Shown here one piece after another: positions 46,501 to 56,167 of a DNA stretch of 64,000 bases. The first letter of the stretch is position 1, and each line of letters starts with the position of its first letter. The stretch is from Bryum argenteum. Taxonomy: Eukaryota; Streptophyta; Bryopsida; Bryales; Bryaceae. The position numbers were made by a program, and so were the translations under genes. The notes under the pieces were generated by a model. The model was not told the DNA's origin, made no database searches, and saw only the letters and a list, made by a program, of their open reading frames with translations. The stretch spans positions 660,101 to 724,100 of the forward strand of contig CM073322.1 in NCBI GenBank assembly GCA_037043015.1, in the 5' to 3' direction.

Positions 46501-48695
46501 TCATGAACATTCGAGCATCTTCATCATTTGAAGCGGGAAGAAAGTCATATCATCATCTTCATCGCCAAATTCAAAAACATCATTGTCATCGACTCTCGAT
46601 TCGTCCTCGATGACTTCCTCATCATTCTCATGTACTTGATCTTCCTCTAAATCCAAGTTCTCTCTATACCACCGCCCATCATCACTCAACTTATCATTCG
46701 CGAGCAATTTCGAGTTGGAATATATGTAGACCAAGTCATCAGCTCTGCCCGGTAGTAACCGATTCCGTTTCTTGTCGTGAACATAAGAGTAGCTACTCCA
46801 GTTGCGTTCGCAAGCTGACGAGGACACGGTCTCATGCTAGTATTCGCTTTGCAATTGGAGAGAGGAGCTTAGCACAAGCACCTTCAAACTCCCACCATGC
46901 ATGTGGAGCTAGTTTTTGAGTATTAGGCTCCAGCATGTCATGGAATGGTGGACCCCTTACTCGAAACGCAAGAAATTCACTCACCACGCCTCTGCGTAAT
47001 CCTCCGCGGGACATAATTTTTGTAAAACACGCTTGCAAGCGATTGTAAGATCGGGATCGTCGCCTAACTCTTGGTCGTGTAGTAAATAAGGATTTAAAAG
47101 TGCGGCGCGCCATGTAAATCCGTTGTCATGAGCCGTTCCGATGGTAAAACTCCTCTTTTGCGGTGGCCACCTCAAGTGGTTCCAATGAGATGGGCGGTGC
47201 GTGCAAAGTATGGACATGTCTCTCAAGATCACGCATAATATGCCATGCCTTGCCCGTACTAGGAGCCTTGCCGTCGAATTCTCTCGGAGCGTACACCACG
47301 GGGCAACCATATCCCGTAGTCTTTTGCATTGCTTCCAAAATCATCGCTCAACACCACCTTCTTGACCTTACGTGAGAATATAAGCTTATCTCTAGCAGAT
47401 ACCGTCTTCTTCGAGGCATAGGTCATGAACATAGGGTCGACAACAACTTGCTCCAATGATTCCTTGACCTCCAACAAGCGATCTATCATTATGAATTGAC
47501 TAGCAAATCTTGTTTTCCCGGCATCGAGAGGTCAATTTCGCCTCGTGTTTACGAAACACACCTAGGGGCATTTGTCGCCTCTTGATAAACTTGACCATTT
47601 TCTTCACCATGACCAAAGTATTCGCCATCCATCCACCTTTTCCCAATCCTCCAACAACAAGTCCATTGCATGTGTCGCACACCCTTGCATGAAAATGTGC
47701 GGATATTTCTCAAGGACTATTCTTGAGGCATTGAGCATTACGAAGCATTATCTCATGCATACTTGAACAATGTTCTCTCGGTCCAACTTCTTCTATGTAC
47801 TTCAACATGAGAGTTGACATGTACACTGCTTTTTCTTGGCCGCAGTATCGACAAAGACCAAGAAAAAGCTCTCCGGCTTGAGTCACGAGCATCACATTCA
47901 CCAAAGGGCGACTAGTCACGATGACCATCCATCCATAGTCAAAGTTCCTCCAAACTTCCGAAGGCTCTCAGAGAGTCTACTATCTAGTTTCTTTTGTAAC
48001 TCCGTCTTTACTTCTCCTAACAACCTTGTCGAATGTCATGGTAAGATGGTGGAGCATAGGATTTTCGAAATCCCGCAGTCTTCATCACGGCAGCTTTGAA
48101 CGCATCATTGCGGGCTCATCGAGAATGGTATATTTGCTTCGTAAAAAATTTCGCCCGAGTTTATCCAACTCCCGCCTATCCGCTTCGCAAAAAAAGTAGC
48201 TTCAATTGAAGATTGCTTCGTTTGCTTCATAGATCCAAACATCGGGCGAGTATCCCTTATTCCCCTCATATGCATGGAAGAAGCAGAGGTTGACCCTACC
48301 AAAAGATTTGTTGAATTCATGGGGGTGCCTAGCGAGGACCCTACACAAGAGTCACTCCTAGGGGTTTCAGGAATGTCATGTTTTGAAGCACCTGGAACGT
48401 CCGTGGATGGAGTGAGAGAACATTCACCGAGAAATAGTTCCAATTCTCCGTTATATGGAGGGAACTCCCCACCACATCTTAAAAATAACTGCCTAATTTC
48501 CCTAGGCAGCTTTGGGCAAAGGGCAGAACTCGAATCCCTATGTCCAGGAATCTTCTCCTACCCATAATGACTCAAATTCCGACTCTTCTTCTTCGAAACA
48601 AGTACACGACATAGTGAGCACTGTAGGAAGGACCCAGACGCTTTGCCTTCTTTCTCGATGTCTCTAAACCAAGGCTCATGTGGAGCAGGGCCCAT
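46501..48695 (-). pseudogene. hAT transposase (BED / DUF659 / hAT dimerisation), decayed
   Basis: ATG at 48695 (MGPAPHEPWFRD). A BED-type zinc-finger start CSLCRVLVSKKK follows, then an in-frame TAG at 48558-48560, with BED-like LCPKLPREIRQLF continuing in frame. A DUF659 core is seen as FFAKRIGGSWINSGE, GGTLTMDGWM and GELFLGLCRYCG, interrupted by a TGA near 48105 and frameshifts. Then come GWMANTLVMVKKMVKFIKR and MIDRLLEVKESLEQVV. The C-terminal dimerisation region is clear: WWEFEGACAKLLSPIAKRIL, then SSACERNWSSYSYVHDKKRN and LVYIYSNSKLL. It ends in an acidic tail at 46501. It sits with its 5' end facing the right terminus, as expected for a self-encoded transposase. At least five disruptions make it inactive. 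Confidence 0.85.
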
Positions 48696-48894
48696 TTTGA
48701 TAAATAGGACGCCTCAAATTCTTAAATAATGGTGGGACCGTGACGGGGAAAAAATTGGCAAGAGTTCCTTACGGAAATCCTCACTTCCGAACTCAATACC
48801 TACCAAGCAATGTACACAAAAATGAATTATGTGGCTCATAGCTCTTGGAAAGTGTTCAAAATTCGGAAGTGAAATGAGACTCAATGTGTCTTCT

Positions 48895-48904
48895 CTTATA
48901 TACC
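48895..48904 (-). promoter_or_regulatory. TATA box (GGTATATAAG) of the hAT transposase
   Basis: Minus-strand TATATAAG about 200 bp upstream of the transposase ATG and just downstream of the right-end GC-rich block. Confidence 0.6.
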
Positions 48905-48974
48905 ATCCAACTCCGAATATGACCGTTGCAATTTGAAGTTGAAATGCTCCTAAACCGTTGGATGCTCAAAAGGG

Positions 48975-49245
48975 CCATCTGGCCGTTGGCGGACGCAGGA
49001 TGCGAGGGCCGATCGCAATGGCCGACGGCCGGTCGCCCGGGCCGACGGCCGGACCAACGGCCGGTCGCCGGGCCGACGGGCGCCGCGCCCGCCGACGGCC
49101 GACCCAAGGCCGGGTCACCCGCGCCGACGGCCGGCCGGCCGCCACCGCCGACCGACGGCCGGTCGGTCGGGCCGACGAGAGAGGTCGGGATCGGCCGACG
49201 GGGTGGTTCGACCAATGAACGCACCCCGTTGGTCATTTACCCTTG
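48975..49245 (-). repeat. GC-rich block 6, right end of the hAT
   Basis: GGCCGACGGCCGGTCG-type degenerate repeats between the right TIR and the transposase promoter, mirroring the left-end block. Confidence 0.75.
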
Positions 49246-49348
49246 GTAAAACGACCAGATTTTCTAAGTCACGGACGGTCCCCGGACCCCTGCCGGACGT
49301 CCGACGGACGTCCGGACGTCCAGACGCTGTGACATCCCTGCTTAAAAC

Positions 49349-49941
49349 CAGTTCTCCGCTCAAAGCGGACGACCCTCATCAATATCTGGGGTGGTGGGAA
49401 CATCACCGAGATTGCATTGGTAAGCTTCTGGCCTATTTTGTTTGGTTTTCTGTATGTATCGACTGCCGGCCGATACATTTCATTCCGTTGTTTTTTTCCT
49501 TTCTTTTTGAGTGTCTGGAGTTATCGGCTGCCGGCCGATACATTTCATTCCGTTGTTTTTTTCCTTTCTTTTTGAGTGTCTGGAGTTATCGGCTGCCAGC
49601 CGATACATTTCATTCCGTTGGTATTTTTCCTCTCTTTTGGAGTGCCTGTACTTATCGGCTGCCTGCCGATACATTTCTAACTTTCGGTTTTTTGTGAAAC
49701 GCAGAGGAATGGCAGACCAGTTTTGGAGTTCGTTCGGTCTGAAGAGGATGTTTGGATGGCGGAGGATCGGGTTCGGGGAATGAATCTGGACCGAGTCGTT
49801 TTCCCTATTTCGTCTTCTGAAGGTAGCCCTGACCACGCACGCATGCAGAGAAGAGCTATATCGGCCGGCGGCCGACAGGATGATGGGGACGTTCACATGG
49901 ATGAGGCGGTTGATTTGGACTCCGCCCCTCAAGCAATCTAA
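49349..49941 (+). pseudogene. ParB/methyltransferase-like gene, 3' portion after the hAT
   Basis: The exon interrupted at 28792 resumes at 49349 in phase and encodes LINIWGGGNITEIAL up to a GT donor at 49420. The next exon (49705) gives RNGRPVLEFVRSEEDVWMAEDRVRGMN. Together these match the SAM-binding part of N4/N6 DNA methyltransferases (V-L-D-x-F-x-G-x-G...GRR-x-I-G-x-E), with the motif I Asp replaced by Asn. The frame then runs through a palindrome read as ISAGGRQ and stops at TAA 49939-49941. The intron 49420-49704 holds four palindromes. This is the C-terminus of the split gene. The methylase fold is inferred from this motif alone. Confidence 0.6.
49440..49680 (+). repeat. About 67-bp tandem repeat in the intron, four copies, each with a palindrome
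   Basis: Units start at about 49456, 49523, 49591 and 49652 with the palindrome, followed by CATTTCATTCCGTTG, a T-run, CCTTTC and GTCTGGAGT. The first three are almost identical. Confidence 0.9.
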
Positions 49942-50825
49942 CTGCGTCCGGATTCGATGTATCGGCCGGCGGCCGACGGCGACGATGAGACCCGATCTCC
50001 TTCACCGATCACGGCAAATGGTGGATGTCCTATTACGCCAGGGAAGAACCTTAGCGCCTCTACCGCGAGTTCCGGCTCCCGTGGTGACTCATCCATGTCG
50101 ACTATTCGGTTGCCGGAAACCGATGCTTGGCGAACGGGACCTTCTTTGTGCGTGATGCGGGAGGAGCATCGATGGAAGTTGACTTGCGGATCGAGCCTGT
50201 TGACGAGGTTATCACTTTCGACTTGAACTCGCAGTCCAGGAGCGCTCGATCTTCCGGCCCTCACGAAGGGAAGCGTGCGGCCTCGAGGTCCTCAGCCGGC
50301 CGTTTACTGCTCGGCCGCCAAACATCTTCCGCACATGCAAAGAGGAAGTGGTGGCCGCGCAAGCCAAGCCCGCAAGCGCATTGTCGATGCAGACCCCAAT
50401 GCTGAGCTCTTCCCGCCCAATGCGGCTGCGCTAGACTCGCCGAACGAGGAGTTGTCTCCTATTCGATGTGCGCAGGCTTCTCCGAAGCGGACCCGACAAA
50501 CTGGAGGTTTGTTCCAGACGTCGGTGTAGATTTAGCTTTTTATCCATACCTTCAGTACATTAGAATTAGCCGCAGTCTCCCGAGCAATACGCTCCGTTTG
50601 AGAAGTTCAGATTGTATCGGCCGCCAGCCGACACCTATAGTTCGTCGGTTGTCTACCGATACAGTTGCTGAAATTCTCATTCTGTGTACTGCTTGGTGTA
50701 CATATATCTGGTTCTCCATTCTGTTCATACAATGTATCGGCCGCCGGCCGACATGTCTCTGTCCACCTAGTTTTACTCTCTACGTTCTGATGTTGGTATT
50801 TGAATTTCTTATTATCGCATTGCAG
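49942..50825 (+). pseudogene. Degraded coding region between the methyltransferase and FCP1-like parts
   Basis: Ser/Arg/Pro-rich open pieces in changing frames (50127-50405, 50275-50529). The phrase KRIVDADPNAELFPP looks like real protein. Palindromes lie at about 49959, 50615 and 50732. Either a 5' exon of the FCP1-like gene or a linker of the upstream gene; broken in either case. GCATTGCAG at about 50825 is a good acceptor for the next exon. Confidence 0.4.
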
Positions 50826-51565
50826 AGCAAGATGGATCTGCGGGGACCTCTCCGCAGCGGTCTGCTCCCCTCGCGTCTGTTTCATCTGTACCTCCTGCAC
50901 CTAAGGTAACTCGGAAATACTTTCTTCTTTTCGACATCAATGGGACCATTATGCACTTTCGTCCTGGGAAGATCATTCAGCAGAAAGTTCAGCATAAGGC
51001 CGAGGCTCGGATTAGGTCTGGTCTCAAGGAGCTTCTTGCTTGGTGTTTGGCAAACAAGTTTGAGGTGGTCTTCTGGTCCTCCGTTCAGGAGAAAAACCTG
51101 ACATCTCGTCTCGAGTATATCCGGGACAGGGTTCCTACATTCCCGGATCCCCTTTTTGCTTATGGGCAATCCAAGTGCTTGATAAGTGCTTTCGAGGACC
51201 CCCAGAGGCCAGGTGTTCCTGTTTTTCTCAAGTGCATAAGGCACCTTCTTTCTTGTTGCCCTGAGATAGTTGCGCGTGGAGCCATTGAGGAGAATATGCT
51301 TCTCATTGATGACTCCCCGTACAAAAACGTCCTCAATAATCCTTACAGCGCTTTTCACCCTGAAACGTTTACGAAGGATTCGGAGAAGTCATCCTCCTCA
51401 TTTCCAGTCCTTCTTACTATTCTGCAGCCCTTGCTGCATCAGCTGAAAGAGCTTCAGCTTGCTGTTCCTCAGTTTTTTCAGGCCAACTCCCAGTTTGGGA
51501 AGTTGAGGATTTTTCCTTCTGATCCTCTGCACGCGGAGTTGTCCAAACTTGCTAGGACTTCGTAG
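50826..51565 (+). CDS. FCP1/HAD phosphatase-like domain 1
   Basis: An open exon from the acceptor at about 50825 to TAG at 51563-51565. After a Ser/Pro-rich lead (SAPLASVSS) it encodes KYFLLFDINGTIMHF, a conserved Arg-Gly/Leu segment (RSGLKELLAWCLANKFEVVF), WSSVQEKNL and LLIDDSPYKN. These correspond to FCP1/NLI-type HAD phosphatase motifs I, II and III. Motif I is DxNGT instead of DxDGT, so the second catalytic Asp is lost and activity is doubtful. Typical members dephosphorylate phosphoproteins such as RNA polymerase II CTD. The link to the upstream methyltransferase-like gene is unclear: same strand, with shared palindromes around it. Confidence 0.65.
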
Positions 51566-52066
51566 TCTTCCGCAACGCCGTGGAGATCGGCCTCGGATTT
51601 CTTATCGGCTGCCGGCCGATACTTCTGCTTTGTTTTTATATAGGAGTATATAGTCCTGTACATTCATAGGATTTATATAGAGGCGTCCATCTGGATATTC
51701 TGTACCACTTTTTTATTGAACTTAGGTTGGCCTTTTCTAGTAACTGTACATTTTGAGGTCCGCCTTTTTGTTCACAAACTTTTCATCATGGTATATGACA
51801 ATCGACTTTATTATTTTTCTTCATCTGCCTTTACTTTATTCTTTAAATCTCTGAGTTGTCTCCATTTATTATTCGATTCATGTAGTATTTGTTTGCTCTC
51901 TGTTTTGCTTGATATGAATATCTTTGTGCTCATTCTTTTTATGGCCCTCTTGCTCTTTGTACTTCACCTCCTCTTTCCATATCGGCCGCCGGCCGATATG
52001 AGTCCTGTATCGTCTTGTTATTCCTCACACCTAATTGTTTCTGTGTTGCATGTTTTTTTCATGCAG
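51566..52066 (+). other. Intergenic or intronic DNA between the two FCP1-like domains
   Basis: T-rich sequence with palindromes at about 51602 and 51978, ending in the acceptor TTTTTTCATGCAG. A frame is open across the second half but encodes only hydrophobic low-complexity residues; it is likely intron. Confidence 0.5.
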
Positions 52067-52720
52067 GGTCTTCTCCACATTGATTCCATCTTCGATCGAC
52101 CCCATTCCATCAAGAAGTGCATTGTCCTTTGCGTGTCGGGATTGTTGTGCTTCATTGATCCTAATGTTGCGGTTGACCGTTGGGACGCTCATCGGAACAT
52201 TGTAAAGAGGCCTGGTCTGAAGAAGTTGTTTCAAGTTTTGCTGGAGCGATTCAATGTTGGCTTGTGGTCGAAAATGCCTCTAAGGGATTTGAAGCCACTC
52301 CTCAAAGTCATTCTCCCAGAGGGTGTTTCTGGTAGGTTATCATTCGTCTTCGGAAGAGAGCAGTGTGAACGTCCTCAGAATTACCCTTGGTGTTACAAGC
52401 TTCTCAATACTCTCTACTGTAAGCCCCAATCTCGGGATGTGTGCCACCCTCACCAAGTTCTTCTAGTTGACGTTAGTCCTCTCTCTCTCCGTAGAACTCC
52501 GGATGCTGCTTGCTACATGCCTTGGCCTTTTCAAGGTGAGTTAACATCGTCAACTAGGACTATTCCTAATATAGTTACCGATATTCTCCCCTTCATTTAT
52601 CCCTTACATAAGTTTCGATCTGTTCCCGAGTATAGGAAGCACTCGCATAGGCCTCGTCAAATACACTTTGAAGTTGCACATGCCTTGAAGTACGGGAAAC
52701 CTGTTTATCAAAACTTGTAA
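52067..52720 (+). CDS. FCP1/HAD phosphatase-like domain 2 (catalytically degenerate)
   Basis: An exon after the acceptor at 52066, reading GLLHIDSIFDRPHS, IKKCIVLCVSGLLCFID, KRPGLKKLFQVLLERFNVGLW, LSFVFGREQCE and HQVLLVDVSPLSL to TAA at 52718-52720. The layout parallels domain 1 and other plant FCP1-like proteins: a hydrophobic strand where the DxDGT loop should be, the R-P-G-L helix, then VDxSP. The nucleophile Asp is absent (VSGLL), so it is probably a pseudophosphatase. It may be the second half of the same protein if the TAG at 51563 is a recent nonsense change, or a separate tandem copy. Confidence 0.6.
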   Translation, partial: GLLHIDSIFDRPHSIKKCIVLCVSGLLCFIDPNVAVDRWDAHRNIVKRPGLKKLFQVLLERFNVGLWSKMPLRDLKPLLKVILPEGVSGRLSFVFGREQCERPQNYPWCYKLLNTLYCKPQSRDVCHPHQVLLVDVSPLSLRRTPDAACYMPWPFQGELTSSTRTIPNIVTDILPFIYPLHKFRSVPEYRKHSHRPRQIHFEVAHALKYGKPVYQNL

Positions 52721-52775
52721 ACATCTATATATCGGTATCACTGACGCCGACTCCTTTCAAACTCGTTTTTTCTAA

Positions 52776-52852
<77 letters not shown>

Positions 52853-53657
52853 TATTTACTTTTACACATTGTGTTATGATTTCTAAGTATGCATCTTCGC
52901 CATGTGTCGGCCGCAGGCCGATATTATTTCTGGACTACGAATATGTCCATAATTAGTTAAATACCCGTTATTACTTGAACGCTCTAAGTTTGTTGGCCAA
53001 GTTTACTTCAAACACAACCCTTGCTTTTTACCCTTGAAGATACCAACAATTACTCGATGCTTGAATACTCTTACTAGGGCCTCCAAGCGTTGGTTTAGTG
53101 GTAGTTCAAAGCAATAATGTTGATGTTGTGCAAATGAAAGAAGACATCTAAATCTTCTCATATTTTAGGCATCTAAGAGCAATATAATTGTCTTACATTT
53201 CTTTTGCTTCATGACACAACTTCATCATAAATGAAGTCTATTTGCATATTGTTTAGTTATTTGTGTATGAATATGACTGCAATTCGACTTAAATTAGAAA
53301 TGAAGTAACTAAATGCCACTAAATGAATCATATGACAAGGCACAAGAGTCCCAACCATTCCCAAGAGCAACTTGAGAATTATATTGCATCTCTTTATATA
53401 AACTCTATGTACTGCACAACTTGACCTGTGCCAATACCGGCTTTGATCCCCTCGATCATTCAAAATGCTTGTACGTGGCAATCCTAGTGGTGTTCAACTT
53501 TATAGACACTACCAAAATTTTAGCCTATTTGCTATTGCTACATTTTTGTTTTTATGAAAATCCAATTTAACTGATATTTAACTAATTATGGACAAATTCA
53601 TAGTCCAGAAATAATGTCGGCTGTCCGCCAATATTATCTAATGACTCCATCCATAAT
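52721..53657. repeat. 3' flank: (TA)n at 52779-52848, decayed palindromes, dispersed repeat
   Basis: Contains about 70 bp of AT dinucleotides, a palindrome remnant at about 52904 (TGTCGGCCGCAGGCCGATAT) and another at about 53616. A copy of the 4.5-5.0 kb repeat lies at about 52970-53060. No gene seen. Confidence 0.65.
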
Positions 53658-53801
53658 CTTTGAAAGGTCATAACTAAGTAAATTTTTGTTCAAATTAAAC
53701 TTATGAGGTGTTTTTTGATATCTACATTTTTTGTAGATGTCAAAAAACACCTCATATGTTTGATTTGAACAAAAATTGACTAAGTTATGACCTTTTGAAA
53801 G
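53658..53801. repeat. Long near-perfect hairpin (about 70-bp arms)
   Basis: The left arm starts CTTTGAAAGGTCATAACT and ends TATCTACA. The right arm is its reverse complement with about 6 differences over 70 bases, around a T-run loop at about 53728. It could be a foldback MITE or a small-RNA precursor. Confidence 0.8.
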
Positions 53802-54318
53802 TTGCAGATGTGGGGATGTATCGGCTAGCCGCTGATAAAACCAAGGTTCTTCATTAGTTGCAAAAAGTCCATAAGTTGGAAATAAGTATACAATTTGTTA
53901 AATACAGGTTATTTGGAGAGTAGCTTAAATTACGTTTTAGCACATTTTTATTACAACATAGTTTCAGAAGCAAAATTACAACCAAAAAAAGTACTAAAAC
54001 GTACTTCAAGCTACAACATTTACATGAAAGCACAAACGTAGTAAATGGGGTCAAATTCTAGAAGTATGACCATATTTGTTACATTGAGACAATATGTGCA
54101 TTTTGAGATTTTGAGCATAGATTAGGTCTACTGGATTTATTTTTGGGCCGGGGATAAAACTTGAATGCAACGTTTGGGCACTAGAGGTATTCATGTATAT
54201 TTATATGTAAAAGCCTCAAATTATAAAAAAGATTCAATATTGAACATGTAGAACGGTTTTTCTTTATCTCCGGATCAAATATGAGACTCCAAATTGTCTC
54301 GATATAACAAATATCACC
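53802..54318. other. AT-rich intergenic DNA with a last decayed palindrome
   Basis: A damaged palindrome (TATCGGCTAGCCGCTGATA) at about 53819 marks the right edge of the palindrome compartment. Nothing else recognised. Confidence 0.5.
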
Positions 54319-54322
54319 TTAA

Positions 54323-55491
54323 CCCCTAAAGGTCTGAGCGTGCCGTGGCAACCAGTAGAATACGGTGTAATTTGGTTGTATTTGGAGTGAATGCACACCT
54401 TTAATGGGTTTGAGTTCAAAGAAGAAGTTGACATTTGAATTAATGCGGTTCTAGTGAGCTATTACGATTCCAGTTTAGAGTTTCTTGTTGGTAGCAAATC
54501 CTAATTATACGACAGCGTACATACTATCCCCAAGGGACCTTTAACCCTTTCATGACCACTCTTGTTTTGGAAGTCGAGGTTTTTTTGAGGTGTCTGAATG
54601 TATTTTGGAGTGCATCGAACACATGAAGGGTCAAAATTAAGATCCGACCGTATAAATGTGTAGTGAACTTCATATACATGCTAGTGGCCAAACATGGGTC
54701 AGATCTACCGTATAAACTAGAGTATTATGATGTTCCGAGTCAAGTGTAGTACATAGCGTATACATGACCTCGAAGCTTTTTACTAGGAATAGAGACCAAA
54801 ATATCCAGATTTGGGCAAAACAAATGTGGTCAATATTGTAGAGAGTTTGAAGATCTATCCAACCACACAATGAGCGTTGCATTTCGAGCATTTATGAAAC
54901 CAAAATTGTGAAAAGAGACCAAGAACCCAGTTCCTTGTATACGGTCGCGTACAAGAAATACATGGGATATCGTAGCAGATATGGTCAGATTGAAAAATCA
55001 GACATGGTCACATTCATCTGACGCTGAGCCTTGACGTAGAATCACTGTGCAAACAACATGTGTTGATTCTTTTTGGGGAGGATTTCAGGTTGTACAAACG
55101 TATACGCTTTTATAGACGGTGTAGGGTTGCCAAAAGAAATCAACTCTTCTGTTGACGACGGAGCCAATTGAGTAGTACCCCCATGTTCCCATGTTCCCAA
55201 GGGACCCTTAGAATTGGTGTCATGTGTCTTCGATAGCCGTATTTCCTGAATCTTTCTCACTTCTTTCCAAACCAGCTACCGTATCTCATACTCATCACCA
55301 TGTATAGACAGCTCTACCAGGCGGAGTACGAGTCCAAATGCATCGTTGTTTTGTGTAGTAGATCCACCACACACTCCTCTTCTGGCGTTGTTCTCTAACA
55401 TTTTGCTGTTTCTACACAGATTCTACTCAATCATGGAATAACCACACTTCAGCGACCATATCTGGTTGATTGGTCATGAAAGGGTTAAGGG
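54323..55491. mobile_element. TTAA-flanked MITE interrupted by a second TTAA element
   Basis: The left TTAA is 54319-54322, followed by CCCCTAAAGGTCTGAG. The right end GGG-TTAA is 55489-55495. Without the inner element it would be about 226 bp and matches the complete copy at 61674-61898 nearly base for base. The inner element sits exactly at a TTAA in its right terminal repeat. Confidence 0.85.
54546..55484. mobile_element. Inner TTAA-flanked element, 939 bp
   Basis: Flanked by TTAA at 54542-54545 and 55485-55488. Terminal repeats CCCTTTCATGACCA and TGGTCATGAAAGGG are perfect. No coding capacity recognised. It belongs to a different subfamily from the CCCCTAAA elements. Confidence 0.88.
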
Positions 55492-55495
55492 TTAA

Positions 55496-55876
55496 GTGCA
55501 GATTTCAGTACGGCCGATCGAGATGTACTGTATCCGTCAAGAGAGATATAGGCGCAAGCATTTTCGAACCAGAACCGTGTGAAGACTCCAAAATTTGAAA
55601 TGATGTTACGCATTCAATTGAGTTAGTTTAACCTTTGCTACTTGGAAACAACACCTACATGTAACTGCTCCTAGAGCCCCATGCAATTTTATGAGAAACA
55701 TAATTTTGGCATCCACATGAAGTTCACCTTGTTTTTGGCATTCTGCAAGTTGTCCATATCTCTCTTGCCGGGTACTGCACAAGTACATGGTGGTGGTAGT
55801 AGTTTGTGATGGAAGCGGCATGGGTACGTGCAATCGAAGAACTTGTAAAGTACAAAGGATTGGATTCTTTGTTTTG
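55496..55876. other. Intergenic DNA upstream of a possible gene tail
   Basis: No clear feature. A minus-strand ORF (56052-55606) overlaps here but looks like the shadow of the plus-strand exon. Confidence 0.4.
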
Positions 55877-56167
55877 AAATTCAGATTTAAAACGAAGAAT
55901 CCAAACAAAGATTCGAAATCACGGCTCCTGATCGATCTTACTTGCCATACGCCGTCCATCTGTGGAGCCACCGACAACATGGGCGTTGATTTTCTCATTC
56001 CGGCAGCCGGACGGATCGGAGCGACCCATGTATCTGACAATCTCGTTCCCATTCACTACCTTCAACCACATGAAGTTGATCCATGCCTGGCGATTGCTCT
56101 AGTAGCTAAGAACTCGAAAGGCCTTAATAGACAATTCGATATCTACGCCGCATCAGGAGCGGTATAG
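55877..56167 (+). CDS. Possible 3' exon of an unidentified host gene
   Basis: A plus-strand frame encodes LLIDLTCHTPSICGATDN, VDFLIPAAGRIGATHV, NLVPIHYLQPHEVD and IALVAKNSKGLNRQFDIYAA, ending at TAG 56165-56167. Composition and GC content look protein-coding, unlike the surroundings. The frame is open back to 55787, but the 5' part is low quality, so an acceptor near 55880 is assumed. I do not recognise the family. It may be a gene fragment, since no upstream exons are visible. Confidence 0.35.
   Translation, partial: KFRFKTKNPNKDSKSRLLIDLTCHTPSICGATDNMGVDFLIPAAGRIGATHVSDNLVPIHYLQPHEVDPCLAIALVAKNSKGLNRQFDIYAASGAV

Larger units (their letters stand above)
28793..49340. mobile_element. Giant hAT-superfamily insertion, 20,548 bp
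   Basis: Both ends begin CAGGGATGTCA when read inward (28793-28803; reverse complement at 49330-49340). The 8-bp sequence CTTAAAAC is duplicated at 28785-28792 and 49341-49348. CAGGG-starting termini and 8-bp TSDs define hAT elements, and a decayed hAT transposase lies inside the right end. Subterminal GGACGTCC clusters occur at both ends (about 28815-28850 and 49275-49320). Removing the element and one TSD copy leaves an uninterrupted coding frame across the junction. The cargo comprises several gene remnants, tandem units and later MITE insertions. Confidence 0.92.

Noticed and set aside
48274..48567. Plus-strand ORF over the transposase N-terminus
   Set aside because: It is antisense to the BED/DUF659 coding frame of the hAT transposase.
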